Assembly: GCF_020184175.1 (NCBI RefSeq)
Contig: NC_065530.1
Location: 42,261,260 to 42,325,259, forward strand
DNA length: 64,000 nucleotides
DNA from: Aphis gossypii
Lineage: Eukaryota; Arthropoda; Insecta; Hemiptera; Aphididae
Direction of reading: 5' to 3'
Shown here one piece after another: positions 36,203 through 50,333 of the stretch; position 1 is the first letter of the stretch, and every line of letters starts with the position of its first letter. The position numbers were made by a program, and so were the translations under genes. The notes under the pieces were generated by a model. That model was given only the letters and a program-made list of their open reading frames with translations. It was not told where the DNA came from and did not search any database.

Positions 36203-39200
36203 AGTAGTTCACTAACCATGCGCACTTTTTAAGTGTTTACCTAATTTGAATAAATTCTGAGGACCTGAATTTAAAGACAATGAATGTCCTGCAGTAGCAA
36301 TATAAAAATCAAAATATTGTTAAATATGATATTTGAGTGAACACAATACTTCCGAAAATCATGGTTTGAATAAACTGACGATTAAACGAAAAAAATTCCA
36401 TTGATCATGTTTCTCGATTTACTTTGAAGAATAGAGTAAAATAATGTATAACCTATCATGTATTCATGCATCACATACTTGTTCTTTAATTATAATCATA
36501 TTATTGTGAACCACGTGAAATAGATTTATAATTGAGTTCGCGACGAATATGGGCCTCTGAGACTAATCGAATGCGATGGCCAAGGCTATATACTCTGATT
36601 AGTGATTATTATTTATAAATAACGACTTTGTAACATTTTTAGACAATCAGTAACCGTGACGTTTAGTGCTCTTCGGTCTTATAATCCTCATTTTATAATC
36701 GCGTTATTGTTAAGTCGATTTTACCATTAATGCGTCAGCAAATGCGCAGCGTTTGGGTATTGCGTCCTATAGGATATCCGTCGTTCCTAATTTTAAAGTT
36801 GCACATAACACGCGAGGGTCTATCTGTTCGTTAACATACTCGTGAGCTCACGCACACACTTAATTATACCGAAAAGGTTTTTTTTGATTACAGTCTCCAT
36901 GAACGAGAATAATTTTAAAACTAACAGATGCGCCAATGTAATATTATAATATAGTACATAATAATTTAAATGAACGCTAAAGTATCATCATTAAAATTAT
37001 ACCGTTTGAATTACATAATTTAAAAACAATTATATTATCTATCCTATCGACATTCGATTAAAATATATTTTTTTACTATATTATCATCAACCATTATTAA
37101 TAACGCTTAAAAGTTAAAATAGACATTTTTCATTTTAAATATTTTTATACTATTTTTGCTGGTATACGTACCAAATTTGTAATTACTAAGGTTACCAAAC
37201 CATTATTTTAATAATAATTTTAACGTGTTAATAAATGTTCGTTTTAGATTTCTGAGTGAAGCAAAAAATGTTTTGATATCACAGTAAAGATATTTGTTTT
37301 TATTTATGTGCTTAAAGAAACTTTTTCTACTAAAAAACTGCTGTGCTTATCAATATTGATAGAGGTTTTTGAGAGAAAATTAATATAGTTGGTAATTTTG
37401 AGAGATCAAAACTGAAAATTCAGTTTTTAAAATAATTAAGGGGGGCTTATAAATGTATCTAATTATGTTAACATTTCAATATTATTATTAAAATAGTTAT
37501 TTGGTCACCATGATCAATATTGAAAATGATCGAATTTAACAGCCCAAAAGTTCTTATTAGATCTAATTTTCTACCAGAAACTTCCCTTGGAACATTTACT
37601 CTACTTGAAAAAGTATATCTTCAGACATAAATAAATAAATAAAAAGATAGATTGTTGTAAAATCAATACATTCATCGCTCCGCTCAAAATTCAAAATATC
37701 GAGATTGAAGTTTCATAATTGGTTATACAATCCCAAACGATGCAGGAGTAAATTACATTGATCTTAATGACGAATGCAGATTTATATTTTTATGTTATGC
37801 AATACTTGGAAAAATATTGTGCTCCGCAAGACGAATTAAGAAATATATATATGCTGTCATTCAAAAAAAAAAAATCAAAAACAACTTCGAATACAATAAA
37901 CCAACAGAAAAAACCGTTTGCTGTGACTTTAAATCGTGTATTAAAGTCTATCTTTGAAATAATTATCCCGTTAATTATACAATATTTAGTTATATTATTA
38001 TATGGTGATGCACTCATTATATTATTATACACAGGTATACTTATATACAGCATGATTTCCACTGAATCATATAAATCGCCATATCTTATAAACACACTAT
38101 ATAGAGATTTAAAATATTATTCATGGTATACACGCGCACGCAATCATTCAATTTCATTAGAGACCAGAGTATTATTAAATTATATTGCTGTAGTAGGTAT
38201 CTGTGCCACATGATAATATGTATATTTTTGTATACATGTATATATATATTCCATTACCGCCCATTCGGGTCCGCACCCCTTCCAGTCCCCCTTAGTCTAC
38301 TCTTAAAATGTTTCATAACCTCATTTGCATTCGGGTTTGCCGCCCACTGTTTAAGCGGCCGCCTGCTTATTGAACAAAGCGGTATTTTTAACTCAATTTG
38401 CATCAACCACTGCCGCCGCCACTGCATCGTGTTTTTCGCTGACGTCTATGGTTTTCACGTCGTCGGCGGCAGTCGCGCGCGAGGGTGGAAACCAAACGGT
38501 ATATAATTTAACATGCACATTTACATACTATATATATATTGTATACTGTACCGAGATGTATATTGGTATTTTATTATTTTTTTTTTTTTTTGGTGTGTAT
38601 ATATATATATATATGTATATATTATACGTAAATTGTTTCCCATAATTAATTATTAATCTATTAATAAATCCCTTTATATTATTGCAGTATTTATTAACTG
38701 AAAATCTTCTGGAAGACTAAAAACACTTTACATTAAGTATACTTATTATATAGTTATACAAATGAAATATAATAAGTTCTAATAATTGGAATAAAAATTA
38801 ACAGCATGACAAATTAAAAAATCGCTTATATCACTATTAACGTGTAGATAATATTAAAATATTAAAAAAAAACCGGTAAAATAAAAACCTCATAATTATT
38901 TTAACGGCGCTATACATAATATATTATCAATACTACGAATTGAAATGGCGTGATGAGTTTTCAATTGCTTAGCTATGCGCAGACGCCGCAGAGTGATTGA
39001 AATGTAGGTACACCGCATAGAATAAATAATACGCATATTATATTAAACAATAATAATACAATTTTAAATCAGTTGATAGGTATCTAAAAAGTTCGTATTG
39101 CCAAAAGGCAGTACGAAAAATCTCAACAATTTGAAAATGTGGTCTTCGATAACATTAGGACAAAATAATGTTTTAAATAATATTATTATTATAGGACACG

Positions 39201-39698
39201 TCAAAACGATGATGTTTATGAATGACGGACAAACCACGCATTCGGCCGATTATCCTCGCGTACAAAACATAAACTTTATTTACGGCGGCATAACGTTATT
39301 ATAATATTTTTGAAATATATTACTATGTCGCGGGAGCGCGTTGTCGCGCGCGCGTCAAACCGTGAAAAATAAATCGAAATATTATTCATCCGTCGCTCAC
39401 CCCGGACAAACGCGAACGACTGCACGCACGATATACGACTATACGATCGTACGCAGTCGTCAATCGAAAATCGATGGTCGCGTTCGTTCGGTAAATAACG
39501 TTTTTCGACTGTTCGTGATGGAAATTCGCCTTTAAAGTTTTTAATCATTTATATTATATTATTGTTATCATTTCGGCATAGCGGTCGTGAACAGTTTTTT
39601 CGCCGTGCGCGAGACGACGACTACTTATTATCCCGCGTACTTCGAACCACGGCGGAATCGTTTCGTCGCACGGAACGATATAGTTCCATTACACTACG

Positions 39699-39735
39699 AT
39701 GATGATAATAATAATAATAATAATAATAATAATAT
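39699..39735. repeat. ATA trinucleotide repeat
   Basis: About eleven ATA units after two GAT units, in a GC-richer island. Confidence 0.95.
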
Positions 39736-40020
39736 ATTATATTATGTATAATGCACGCGCCGTGTACCCCGAGGCGGTGGCGGCGTCGGCGACAAAGAGG
39801 GTGGTCGGTGGAAATCGTCGTCATGATCCACTTCACACCCCTGTAAACCGATTTGCAAGATTAAATGGATACGGCGACGGGGACTTTCACCCGCTCGGCG
39901 CTTCGCGTCACCGCTACCTCCTGCACCGCCGTCGGTTTTAAAGTCGCCCGCCATAAAGCTCGGTCTCCGACCATAATATATTATATCGTCGTGATGTAAT
40001 GTACGAGTATAGTGTACAGC

Positions 40021-40042
40021 ATTATTATTATTATTATTATTA
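40021..40042. repeat. ATT trinucleotide repeat
   Basis: Seven ATT units, opposite strand sense to the ATA repeat 300 bases upstream. Confidence 0.95.
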
Positions 40043-40237
40043 CGTGTTTGTCACGGGGTTTATGATGCGGACGAATCGCGCACGGTCGCCCGCCGACTGC
40101 TGTGATGCTGGTGCGGTGCCCGTTTTGACGGCGTTATCGTTTCGGATTAAATGCGACGCGTCGGACTGTTTCACGGCCGGTCCGGGCGACCGACTGCCGA
40201 ACCGGGACATATAATATCATTGTTATTATATACGTAT

Positions 40238-40259
40238 ATTATTATTATTATTATTATTA
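40238..40259. repeat. ATT trinucleotide repeat
   Basis: A second ATT tract, about 200 bases after the first and of the same length; both are followed by ACGTG. Confidence 0.95.
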
Positions 40260-40404
40260 CGTGCTGTAAACACGGGCTGTGACACGATACAACATTATTA
40301 TGGCGTATACTATATACTTTCTATATATCGTATTAATCATATTAAGTAGACAAGAGTAAAACGTTTTTAGTATAGTAATTCATCGTATATACGTACTATA
40401 TATT

Positions 40405-40620
40405 ATGTACTATTATATTTATAACATACCGTTGCGGTTTTCGAAAATAAACGACGACGGTAAAAAGAAAAAAATTATCGATGAAGAAAATCATTCCGAT
40501 CCGCAAAACACGGTCAAAGACGCTTATAAGCATACAAATAATTTCGATGGTTTAAAAAGATCATGCCTAAGGCCATCAAAAATGCCAAATGGTTTTCAAA
40601 CTATAATATCATTAGGATAA
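40405..40620 (+). CDS. Weak candidate small open frame, 71 codons
   Basis: ATG at 40405, stop TAA at 40618. After a hydrophobic start it is strongly polar (KINDDGKKKKIIDEENHSDP, then QNTVKDAYKHTNNFDGLKR), unlike the low-complexity translations of surrounding AT-rich DNA. There is no family match and no splice evidence. It could equally be chance. Confidence 0.15.
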   Translation: MYYYIYNIPLRFSKINDDGKKKKIIDEENHSDPQNTVKDAYKHTNNFDGLKRSCLRPSKMPNGFQTIISLG

Positions 40621-41807
40621 ACTATCACAGAGAGAATCAAACGACATCTCCTAATTATGTACCTACATGCTCTTACTCGCCATATTATAATATATTGTTA
40701 CAAATAAATGTATAAAGTGTATTTCAATGTTACATAGGTATATATATAATATATACTAGCAATTATAGTAAATTCAAATATTTAAATAATCGATAAAAAA
40801 AATATACAATATATATATAATGTATATATAATCATGTTGGAACATATTATAGCTTTTTAAGATATTTCATTTCCTTAGAAGGTTATATCTCTTTATATCG
40901 TTTTATAAAATCAAATCGTGTTTTCAGTATAATACGGGTTTTCATCAATTTTTTATAGTACTGGAAATAACGTTCAGGAATTGAGATGATCAGATCATTT
41001 TATCATCATTCACGACTACGAGCCGAAAAAAAGTTATCACATATTAAACCACGTGTAATTCGCAAAAACAAAACGCAATATATTATTATAGTTACAAACT
41101 GATACGCGACTCAATTGATTCGCTCGAAATCTAAAAAAATGGTTAGTGGTATATATATACATACCACCTCGTATGATTATATTGCTTTAAGGACGGTTTC
41201 TATAGAAAATACGCTTCGAACGGACTCAATGAGTATGATGTATTGTATATAATAAAATACGTATACGAAAGCAATTATGTTTAGAAATTCGATCTATATG
41301 CGATGGTGACGATACGCCGTATTTACCGTTCTGCACACCACGCACCCCCACACACCCACCCATCCACAAACCCGCACAGGAAGTCCATATATATATATGT
41401 ACACACGCTATGCTTTAAACACACAAGCAATATCTGCGAATCGGTTCGTCGAAAAGTTGTTTGTCGGCGTGGGGTGTGGTGGGGCGACAAACGGTGTGTA
41501 AACACGATTTTCCTACCCTAATAATCTATACCCCTTTTTCGGGTAAACATGGCCTCTCCGATCTTTAATATCGGACTACTTAGGACGGCGGCGGTGTTCC
41601 TCTCCCGATCTGCACCGCCAACGCCAACGCCGCTCGGCACTCCACCGCTACTCCTACCCGACGGCTATGTAATTGTCCTGTCGATCAACACACAGAATCC
41701 ATCATAAACCGACCGACTGTAAAGGGATATCGTTCCATCGCGCACGCGCTTGCCCTGTGACGCTGCAATACCTACCACGTGTATAATATGATACATACTC
41801 TTTTTTT

Positions 41808-41810
<3 letters not shown>

Positions 41811-41845
<35 letters not shown>

Positions 41846-41848
41846 CTC
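41811..41848. repeat. CT microsatellite
   Basis: About 14 CT units followed by imperfect TTTCT units. Confidence 0.95.
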
Positions 41849-44800
41849 TACCATTCTTTTTATCCTTCAGTTCATGTTGCTATATAGTAATATATATATA
41901 TATACCATCCCAGGAATTGTATATATAGTTCACCAATGAACGGATTTTATATAGCTTCTTCTCCCGCGATTACAATCATCAATGGATATAATACAATATA
42001 TACATATATATGACTTCTCTACAACTGTATACAGCACAACCTTTGTGGAAGCGGATCGATTGGTCTACTGCGTTATAAAAGTCTAATACATCATGTATAA
42101 CCTATACCACACAACGCTCACGTTTTTGAAAAGAAGTTATACTACCTACTTGTGTTTTAAAGGTTAGAAGTTTCTCTGATTTCCAATTAAACGCCCGTTA
42201 GACAAATAAACTATATCTACGCGTTTCCCTTTTCAATAAGCCTTATTTCTTATGGGGGCGTATGTACTATATATCATTATATTATTGTTGTTGTTATTAC
42301 CTACATATTGCAGACTGGCATCAGTCAATCAATCTCGTATTCATTTAGCTCAAGTTTATACAATTGTATTAGTTTATAGCAAATTAATAACACAATTTAA
42401 ATTAATATCAATATAGTTTAATAAGGAATTAATTGAATAATTATTAATAATTCGGTGCACCTAATAAAAAAGGTTACGATCTAATCAGACAAATGGAAAG
42501 TAATTTAACAAAATATTAGGACATAACCGCAAATATTATAGATCAGTAAGAAGAATAGCAACATGGTTGACAATACCCCACAGAAAAACCAAGTTTCACC
42601 ACTATATTAAGAAATAATATTTAATAACAACAAAATACAATATGAACTTTTAACAGGCACATATATTGCAATACTTCACTCTCATTTCATTGGATTTTAT
42701 AATAACTTTACTTATAACTAACTTAAATAGTTTATCATCTAAATAATATTCAATAGCTATTTACCGCATATTTTGGTACTTTATAGTAATAAAGACAAGA
42801 ATATACATTTTCATCTTGTTGATAGAGACTTAGTCTGTTATAGTACCTATAACATAACGCCAAGGGTTTAATTTGTCAGCACTTAGAATAAAATTAATTT
42901 CATATACGACATTTTATCTTGAAACTATTAAATACAACAATTAATCTAGTATAATATTTATTTTATACTATTATCTATCAATAATTATTAGTAAGCATTA
43001 AGTTAATGAATCGAATTCTTTGATGGATTTATAAAAATAATAATATTATAACTACAATAGAATATCGTTGTGCCAGTATGTCTTTCTATTTTTTCATAGA
43101 TATTTGCATCGTTTTTAATACATGTCGATAGTTTATATATACAATAATTTCGATCTACAGTGATAAAAATGTAATAAATACATAGTTTTATAACACTATA
43201 TATATAGATACACTCCATAATGACTGTGGTATAGAAACACGAATACGCAGTAATATGTCGTTTATGTTTCTTGTACGACGTCTTGTCACGTGGGAGGGTA
43301 AAAATAAAAATTCCGAGCAAAGGGAAAAACGTCAGTAGTTATATTGTAGTGTGCGTGTGCGTAAATGTGTATATAGTTTGTCGTAGTGAAAATAAAAAAA
43401 TAAAAATGAAAAGGGTTCCACGCTACACACACACACACATACACAACGTTTTCGAATACTCGCTGGTAATACTACTACTACTACCATACAGGCTATACCA
43501 TTGTATACCACTACCACGGTGCTGCGGGGCCTGACCATTAGCGATGCACGCGTAATCCCATTCATCCCGTCAGATTATATCTAATTCCGGTTTAATTCGA
43601 TTCAACAGCGACGGCGACTTCCCCTATACGCGCGCGTACACTCTGGCCGTGTTTATTACGACGACGACAACGACGCGCCTATTATAATTTACGTCCGGAA
43701 GAGCAGACGCCGATTCTTTTCAAGAGCAAAAAAATATTTTCTGTTATTCTGTGATGTATAATATAATACACCAAAACTGTCCGATCATATATATAGTCTA
43801 GCGCGATTTTCTTTTTTTATTCATCACAATATTATACCCTTATAACGTACCTATACTATTATTAAATATTGGTATTAACTAGTTAAAAAGTTAATTTTAA
43901 CATATATATATGTTTTTAGGCTGTATAATACATTTTTTTAAGCAAATTTTTTTTTGACAATTTCTGATTGAATTTTTTCGTTAGGATGGTATATTATAAT
44001 TCAGTATTATTTTATGCACACGAAAAAATATACAGGTTTTTGTAAAACTTTTTATTTTAACTAATTGGTAGTTTTCTAATTAACTTGAAAACATACACTA
44101 CCTCAGTTTTCTATTAAAGTAACTTAGATTTTTTCTATCGAATTAAAAATAATCCATCACGTTAAATTTTAAAACGCCCATATTTAACATATAAAAAAAA
44201 TGATTTTAGAATTTTTAGTTTCAATGTTATTGTACATTTGTTATAGATTATAATATACTCCTAAACAGTTAAAATAAAATAATATAATATAACAATAATA
44301 TATAATTTATAATATGTTTTATGTATAAAATAGCATTATATTACCTACATAAATAGGAACAAAATACTCTTTATGTGATCCACGTATCAATTTTCAATTT
44401 TTATCAACCTTTTTAAACCTGATTTAAGTTAATAAATTTTTAACGTTTTATCCATATTAACTTTAAACTTGGAGAGTTTATAACTTATTGTTTTTTTTAA
44501 CTATTAGTTTCTAAATTAATGATATTAGAAAAACTGCGTTCAATAAAATCCATTTAATTTGCTAGCTTTAATATTAGAGTAAATGTATCTATTATTAAAC
44601 TTAAAGTTAAGAATATAATTATCTAGGCCATTCCGTAAACTTTTATTGATATTATAAGTTTAAAGTGAGTTATAAGCATTTAAAGTTGTTATATTTTACA
44701 TTTAAATTTAAAATGACAATATCAATTATAAGCCTATGTGATAACTTAGATACTATTTTTACATTAAATTTTGATAGTAGGTATAATATTAAAGCGAAAA

Positions 44801-45758
44801 ACATAGTATTAAATCTGCTAAACGAAAATTTTGTATGTTGTTTATAATATGTAAGATGGAGAAAACACATATGGATGTGGTATCCTATTAATTATCCTCA
44901 ATAACTTTTCCACCTCTGTCTATTACGCCATGTACCGTTATTAGCTTCTAAAATCATTCCGATTGCATTATATGCACAATAAACATACTAATAATATGCA
45001 ATGATTACGTACTTGCAATATATATGATTATATTTGCTTTTAACGCTACCCTCAAAATCGGGTTCCGGATAAAACAACAATGATATTTTATCAAAGTAAA
45101 CACACTATATTATGTCGCACGACCGACAGCGTTTTGTAATCGAAACTCGTTGCATTTTAATTTGTGGTTCTGGAGTGGCGATTTTAAAAAAACAAAACGC
45201 TATAACAAAAATACGATCAAAACTACTATACCGACGACGGGCTTAATTATAAACGTATAAGTCGATATGGAAAATAATATTATTTTCATATATTCGTATC
45301 AATCGCCAATTTTAACTCGCAACAACTGATACCTACCTACTTTATCTTCGTCATCTATCGTAAAAGTTTATTTAAAAAAATCCAAATTCCATATACGCGA
45401 ATATATAATATATTCATATAATAGTATATGTTTTTATTAGAGTATTTTTTTTACATTATACTAACAAGCTTATTGCTTACTGGCAAAAATTTTGGCTAAC
45501 AACACTTTCTTAGCCCTTCAAATCAGTGTCGAGAAAATCATTAGTACCTATAAAAAACTTGGATTTTTTTCAGGGCCAATTACAATTTTACCCTTCTCAA
45601 ATCTAAAATAACATTGCCTGCCGTTTTGCGGTTCTCTATCACGATTGTGGAACTCGCATTGTGTATAATAATATACTATTATAAGCCCGGCCAATTATAA
45701 AATGTGATTTACGTCCGAAAAAAATGTCGACGGGAAAAATAAAAAACCAAAACAGAAA

Positions 45759-45989
45759 TTGAGCCACATCACCTTGACACGTTGCTGCAGTGACGACGGG
45801 TCGAATTACGCGTCGTCGAAACAAGAGAGCAGCGTCGATTTGTGTTATTATTTTACATTAAACGCTGATTCACCGCGTCCCGAGAAAAGGGCGAGAGCCG
45901 CAAGCAATCCGAATGACACGCGCGCGGCGATGACATTGCGACAACTTTGGACCACGACGATGACGAACACGAGGTTTGCTGGGCTCTAA
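45759..45989 (+). CDS. Weak candidate open frame, 76 codons
   Basis: A frame with balanced amino-acid use (ESSVDLCYYFTLNADSPRPE, then KRARAASNPNDTRAAMTLRQ) in a GC-richer patch, preceded by a possible acceptor (gttgctgcag, AG ending at 45790). No homology recognised and no partner exon found. Confidence 0.15.
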   Translation: MSHITLTRCCSDDGSNYASSKQESSVDLCYYFTLNADSPRPEKRARAASNPNDTRAAMTLRQLWTTTMTNTRFAGL

Positions 45990-47878
45990 TGAGAGCGACT
46001 TTTGGGCCTTTCCGTTATTATAATATTATATTATATTGCAACGACCACATCCACGTCTAACACCCGATATCGTTGCACGACGAGTACGTATTAATATGAT
46101 ATTAACCTAACCATATAATATATGGTTATATTCCATAATAATATTACAAAACGTTGAATAATAATTCTATACTTTACTGCACTATACTAATTATCGCATA
46201 AAGTGATACGAATTTGTAGGTAGTTCTTTATTTATAATAATGTTTCTAAGGAAAGTTAATGAAAATAATCAATCTATACAAGTTATATAAAGTTATAAGT
46301 GATCGGATTATTAAGTTTGGAATTTGCAATAGTAGTTAAATAAAATAGTATAATAATAATAATAATAGAGTATATACAAGTGTATTATTCCCATTATATA
46401 TTTTAGGTGATAATTATTTTCATCAATCTTGTTGAGTATTTTAGTGATATTGTTTTTCAATAGTTTTTTTTTTATTGACTTTTTTACATTTTTGGTGACA
46501 GTGACCATTTTTTATAAGATTGATTAAACAACACGATACTCTGATTGGATTGGCATACTTTTTAATGATGGTACCTACAAAAACTTCTTAAATTAAATTT
46601 TTATTTTTAATCTTGATTTTAGTATTATAGTACCTACTGTATCAAAAATACTTTGAACATTTTATATTTTAGAAATATAATAGACAACGAAAAAATATAT
46701 AACATTGTTAAATGAAATATTAAGCTAATATTTCATTTTAAAAAGAGATTTTTGTTATATACTTTTAATTAATATAATGTAGATCATGATAAAATTGTAA
46801 CATTTTTAATTATTTTTTGCTTATTCGAATTCAAATACAGTTAAACCTATATATTTCATACTATTACATCATATTACGTACATAATTGTATTTGATAATA
46901 TTTATATTAATGTAATAAATGAAATACATAATATGTACGTCGTACGAATACACCTACTTTAAATCATATATTATACTTATAAAATGAAATATAATCGTTA
47001 ATTATCTGACTAAATATATTATGACTGTACGTTAACCGTTTTTTAATTAATTCAGCTCCACGTTTGTGGTATTATAGGTTTATACGATTTTGTATTCAAT
47101 CGACCAGAGATAACTCCAAAACATGATTCATCGCAAGTACACTTTGAATTTTAACTGAGTGAGGGGTTAACGACTGCAGATTATTATTATACGCGCACTT
47201 TGTTTTATATGAGACCTGCAGTCTCGAATCGCATGTAATATGTATAATAATAAAATTACTAGATAAATCGAGTTTTAGGTAATGAAACATTTTTTTCCAT
47301 AATGATAGTAATATATAAATTTAGTCTGCAGACATGAAATCGCAAAGCCATATCGTCACGGCCGTTGTTGGAAACCACTGCCCAATAAAATAATTCGCCA
47401 AAAACATTACCGAGGTCTTTATTTTTTTACCCCGATTTCTCTAGATATGCGGTAGCAGTACAACCAAGGGTGGTGTATCCGCCTTTACCATGTCACCAGT
47501 ATAAATAGACGAATTATTTCGATCTCGACGGTATTTATGTAAATTTCCCCAAAAACACGGTTCCCCCTCAATGCATACTTCCAGTCGAGATACACTTTTC
47601 ACGTGTGCATAAATCACTATTGAAAAGGGTAGTAAAAGTTTGAAAATATACATACACACACATGTATATACAAATTTCCCGTTCAAAAATAAGAGAAATC
47701 GAATAAAATCAAACAAGAGATTTTTTTATACTCCTCTCCATCAGCTTTTCTCCATTTCCTGTCTAATACAATACGTCGCAATCAAGTGCCGCGACTGATC
47801 GATCAATACACACGTATATATATGCACATCGAGAACCGGTGAGTGAGAGAGAATACAACGGTTAAGGGCGGCTTTATG

Positions 47879-47885
<7 letters not shown>

Positions 47886-47917
<32 letters not shown>
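47886..47917. repeat. TA microsatellite
   Basis: About 16 uninterrupted AT/TA units. Confidence 0.95.
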
Positions 47918-47923
<6 letters not shown>

Positions 47924-48016
47924 CAATGAACGGCAGTAGTTCGGTGGTCCCCGACGGTCATTAAATTTTCTCCGCTGCTTCTATCGAACAAACTGAGACA
48001 ATAGGACTAAAAGCTC

Positions 48017-48019
<3 letters not shown>

Positions 48020-48053
<34 letters not shown>
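48020..48053. repeat. GA microsatellite
   Basis: About 16 GA units, 100 bases after the TA tract. Confidence 0.95.
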
Positions 48054-48057
<4 letters not shown>

Positions 48058-49403
48058 AAAAGAGCTGACTTAAAACAATTACAAAGAGATTTGCTCCGTA
48101 TTAGCGTGACTACATACGCCGCCGCTGCCCGTGTACGAGTCAATGCTAATACCCCTTTTGTACTGCTTCTCCACCGCCCCGCAATCGACTGACGACGTCC
48201 TTATCAGGTGCACACGCAAAATCTGATCCGATCAGTTTTCCCATTTCACGCTCAACAGATTATAATATGCGCATATCCTCTTTGCGCAAGAAACTGAACG
48301 ATGACGACTTTATTATATATTATATAGTATATATGTTTAGTAATATATACTAAATACGGCCGGACAGCGTGGTGTAATGACGTAAACGCTTTAAATATAC
48401 ATACTCAATAAAGGGGGAAATTAAAATACTAAGAAGTGGAATGGTAATGTGGAAAGGGGGATAAGGTTGAAATCCTTCAAAAGGACTCGAACGGATATTT
48501 TTTGTTGAAATTATACGGTGATATTATAATATAGCATAATATGTATACTCCGCATAGAATTATCTAATGTTTTTGTATGCATCGTCATAAATACACTATA
48601 TACACGTATTTATTATACTATTATATGAGTTATAAACGATTAATTTTGAATATTGTGTGCCACTAAGTATAATATTTATATTCTCTATCGCTACGACGCT
48701 CATTAGATGACAAATTAGATTAAACAATAAATAGTACTAGAGCTACACGAAATTTCTAAATTATTTTATGCAAATATTTTTTAAAAATAATTTTTTTTAG
48801 AAACAAAAAAATTAACACAAATAATCAAATCAATGTATATAATTTACAGTTAAACATAAATAAATACGCAATGATGTTAGACTAACGTTTTTATGTTTAA
48901 TAAAAATTAATTTAATATTATATCATACATAATTAATATATACTGAGGTAACTAATAGGTGGGTTATATGTTTTCTTTGTCGGTTACCACGCATAGATCA
49001 TGATAGTCGAAAAAACTCACGATCCGGTTAATTTTTTCAACGCATGCCACTTTTTATATTTTGAAAAACAATTCCAAAAAACGAGCCGAAAAGAATATTT
49101 TTTATATGTATTTATATATCTATATCTAGGTATATAAATAAACACTTTCGATCGCGTCTTGGGTGGTGGCGGCCGATGGGTTCATTTGCTTGTGCAAACA
49201 CGTCAAAGCTCAATTATATTGTACCTATATCTATAAACATGCTCATGCTGCAGTACACGCTGGAATACTGATTCGGGATTTGGCCGTTTAAAACAGGGAG
49301 ATCGAGATGGCAATGAATATGTATATATTAAAGCGATAATGCCGGAGGTGAATATTCTGGAGTAGAAACAATCGTACACAAAATAAATAGGTACGTGCAC
49401 ATA

Positions 49404-49998
49404 CAGGGTGATTCACCAAACATAAATAAAATTCCTACATTTTTACATTTAATAATGAATTTATTCAAACTCTGATTTTTTAAATTACTATACATACTCA
49501 AAGACCATATTTAAAAATTCTAAATATTTGTTGCTCTATATAAATAGTGTCCTGTTATGAAACAAACTTCTAGTTTTTAAACAATGACCCCTCGTTATTT
49601 ACTGTAAATGGTTAACTTTTATAAATATTTTGATACATCTAATAAAAAATTTAAACGAGTAGCTTTTCAGTTATTAAAAACAATAATCCTTAAAAATGGT
49701 TTTACAATAGTATTAAATAGAATATTTAATGTCCGGTGTAATTTTTATTATACTTGGACCATTTAATTTTTATAAATATTAATTATTATAGATTACTACA
49801 TTTTTAGAGTAGAAAAGATGTGGATGGAGAAGGATCGTCGTATGAAAACCCTGGTTGTTTATCCCTAAGTAGTACAAAAACATCTCAATAATACGAAAAT
49901 ATTATCTTTATTAAAATTTCGAAAAATCAGATTTTTAATAACTGTAGGTACTATTGAAAAAAAAATAAGGGGCTAAGTATACTTGGCAAATCACCCTG
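49404..49998. mobile_element. Non-autonomous TA-target DNA transposon (MITE), 595 bases
   Basis: Left end CAGGGTGATTCACCAAACAT; right end read inward on the other strand CAGGGTGATTTGCCAAGTAT. These are inverted repeats matching at 16 of 20 positions, the first ten perfectly. Both ends are flanked by TA (49402-49403 and 49999-50000), the target duplication of the Tc1/mariner group. The interior is AT-rich with no transposase frame, so it depended on an enzyme supplied elsewhere. Superfamily is inferred from the TA duplication only. Confidence 0.85.
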
Positions 49999-50272
49999 TA
50001 TATACATATATTATAAGCGCCGCGTGTATATTATACATTTTGTTGTGTGTTTTGTTAATGTTATACGACGACGGGTACCACACTATATATATATATTATA
50101 TATATTTGCGTATTCGGTGAAAGGGTGAGAGAGATCGAGCGAGATCTATTTCGGGTGCAGACGAACATTTGCATGAACAAACAACGTGGGTGGAGTGGTG
50201 GGCCCGCGGCCATCAACTTGTTGATTAAACATTGGCCAATACCTTTTATATATATATATATTATATATACAT

Positions 50273-50333
50273 AGAGAGTGAGAGAGAGAGAGATAGGGGG
50301 AGTGGGTGAGAGAGAAAGAGAGAGAGAGAGAGT
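50273..50333. repeat. GA-rich microsatellite, interrupted
   Basis: Two GA tracts separated by a G-rich interruption (TAGGGGGAGTGGGT). It follows a TA tract, and the pair resembles the TA + GA pair at 47.9-48.05 kb. Confidence 0.95.

Larger units (their letters stand above)
36210..49400. other. No gene recognised; AT-rich DNA with GC-richer islands
   Basis: Islands at about 38240-38500, 39300-40220, 41300-41780, 43530-43720, 45700-46100 and 47750-48260 stand in AT-rich DNA and usually carry a microsatellite. Chance-like open frames occur in most islands. Two are slightly more protein-like: 40405-40620 and 45759-45989, both plus. Confidence 0.5.

Noticed and set aside
37758..38213. 151-codon plus-strand frame
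   Set aside because: The longest plain frame in the right half, but low-complexity Ile/Leu/Tyr-rich, partly open on the other strand, and without any recognised motif; AT-rich chance frame more likely.
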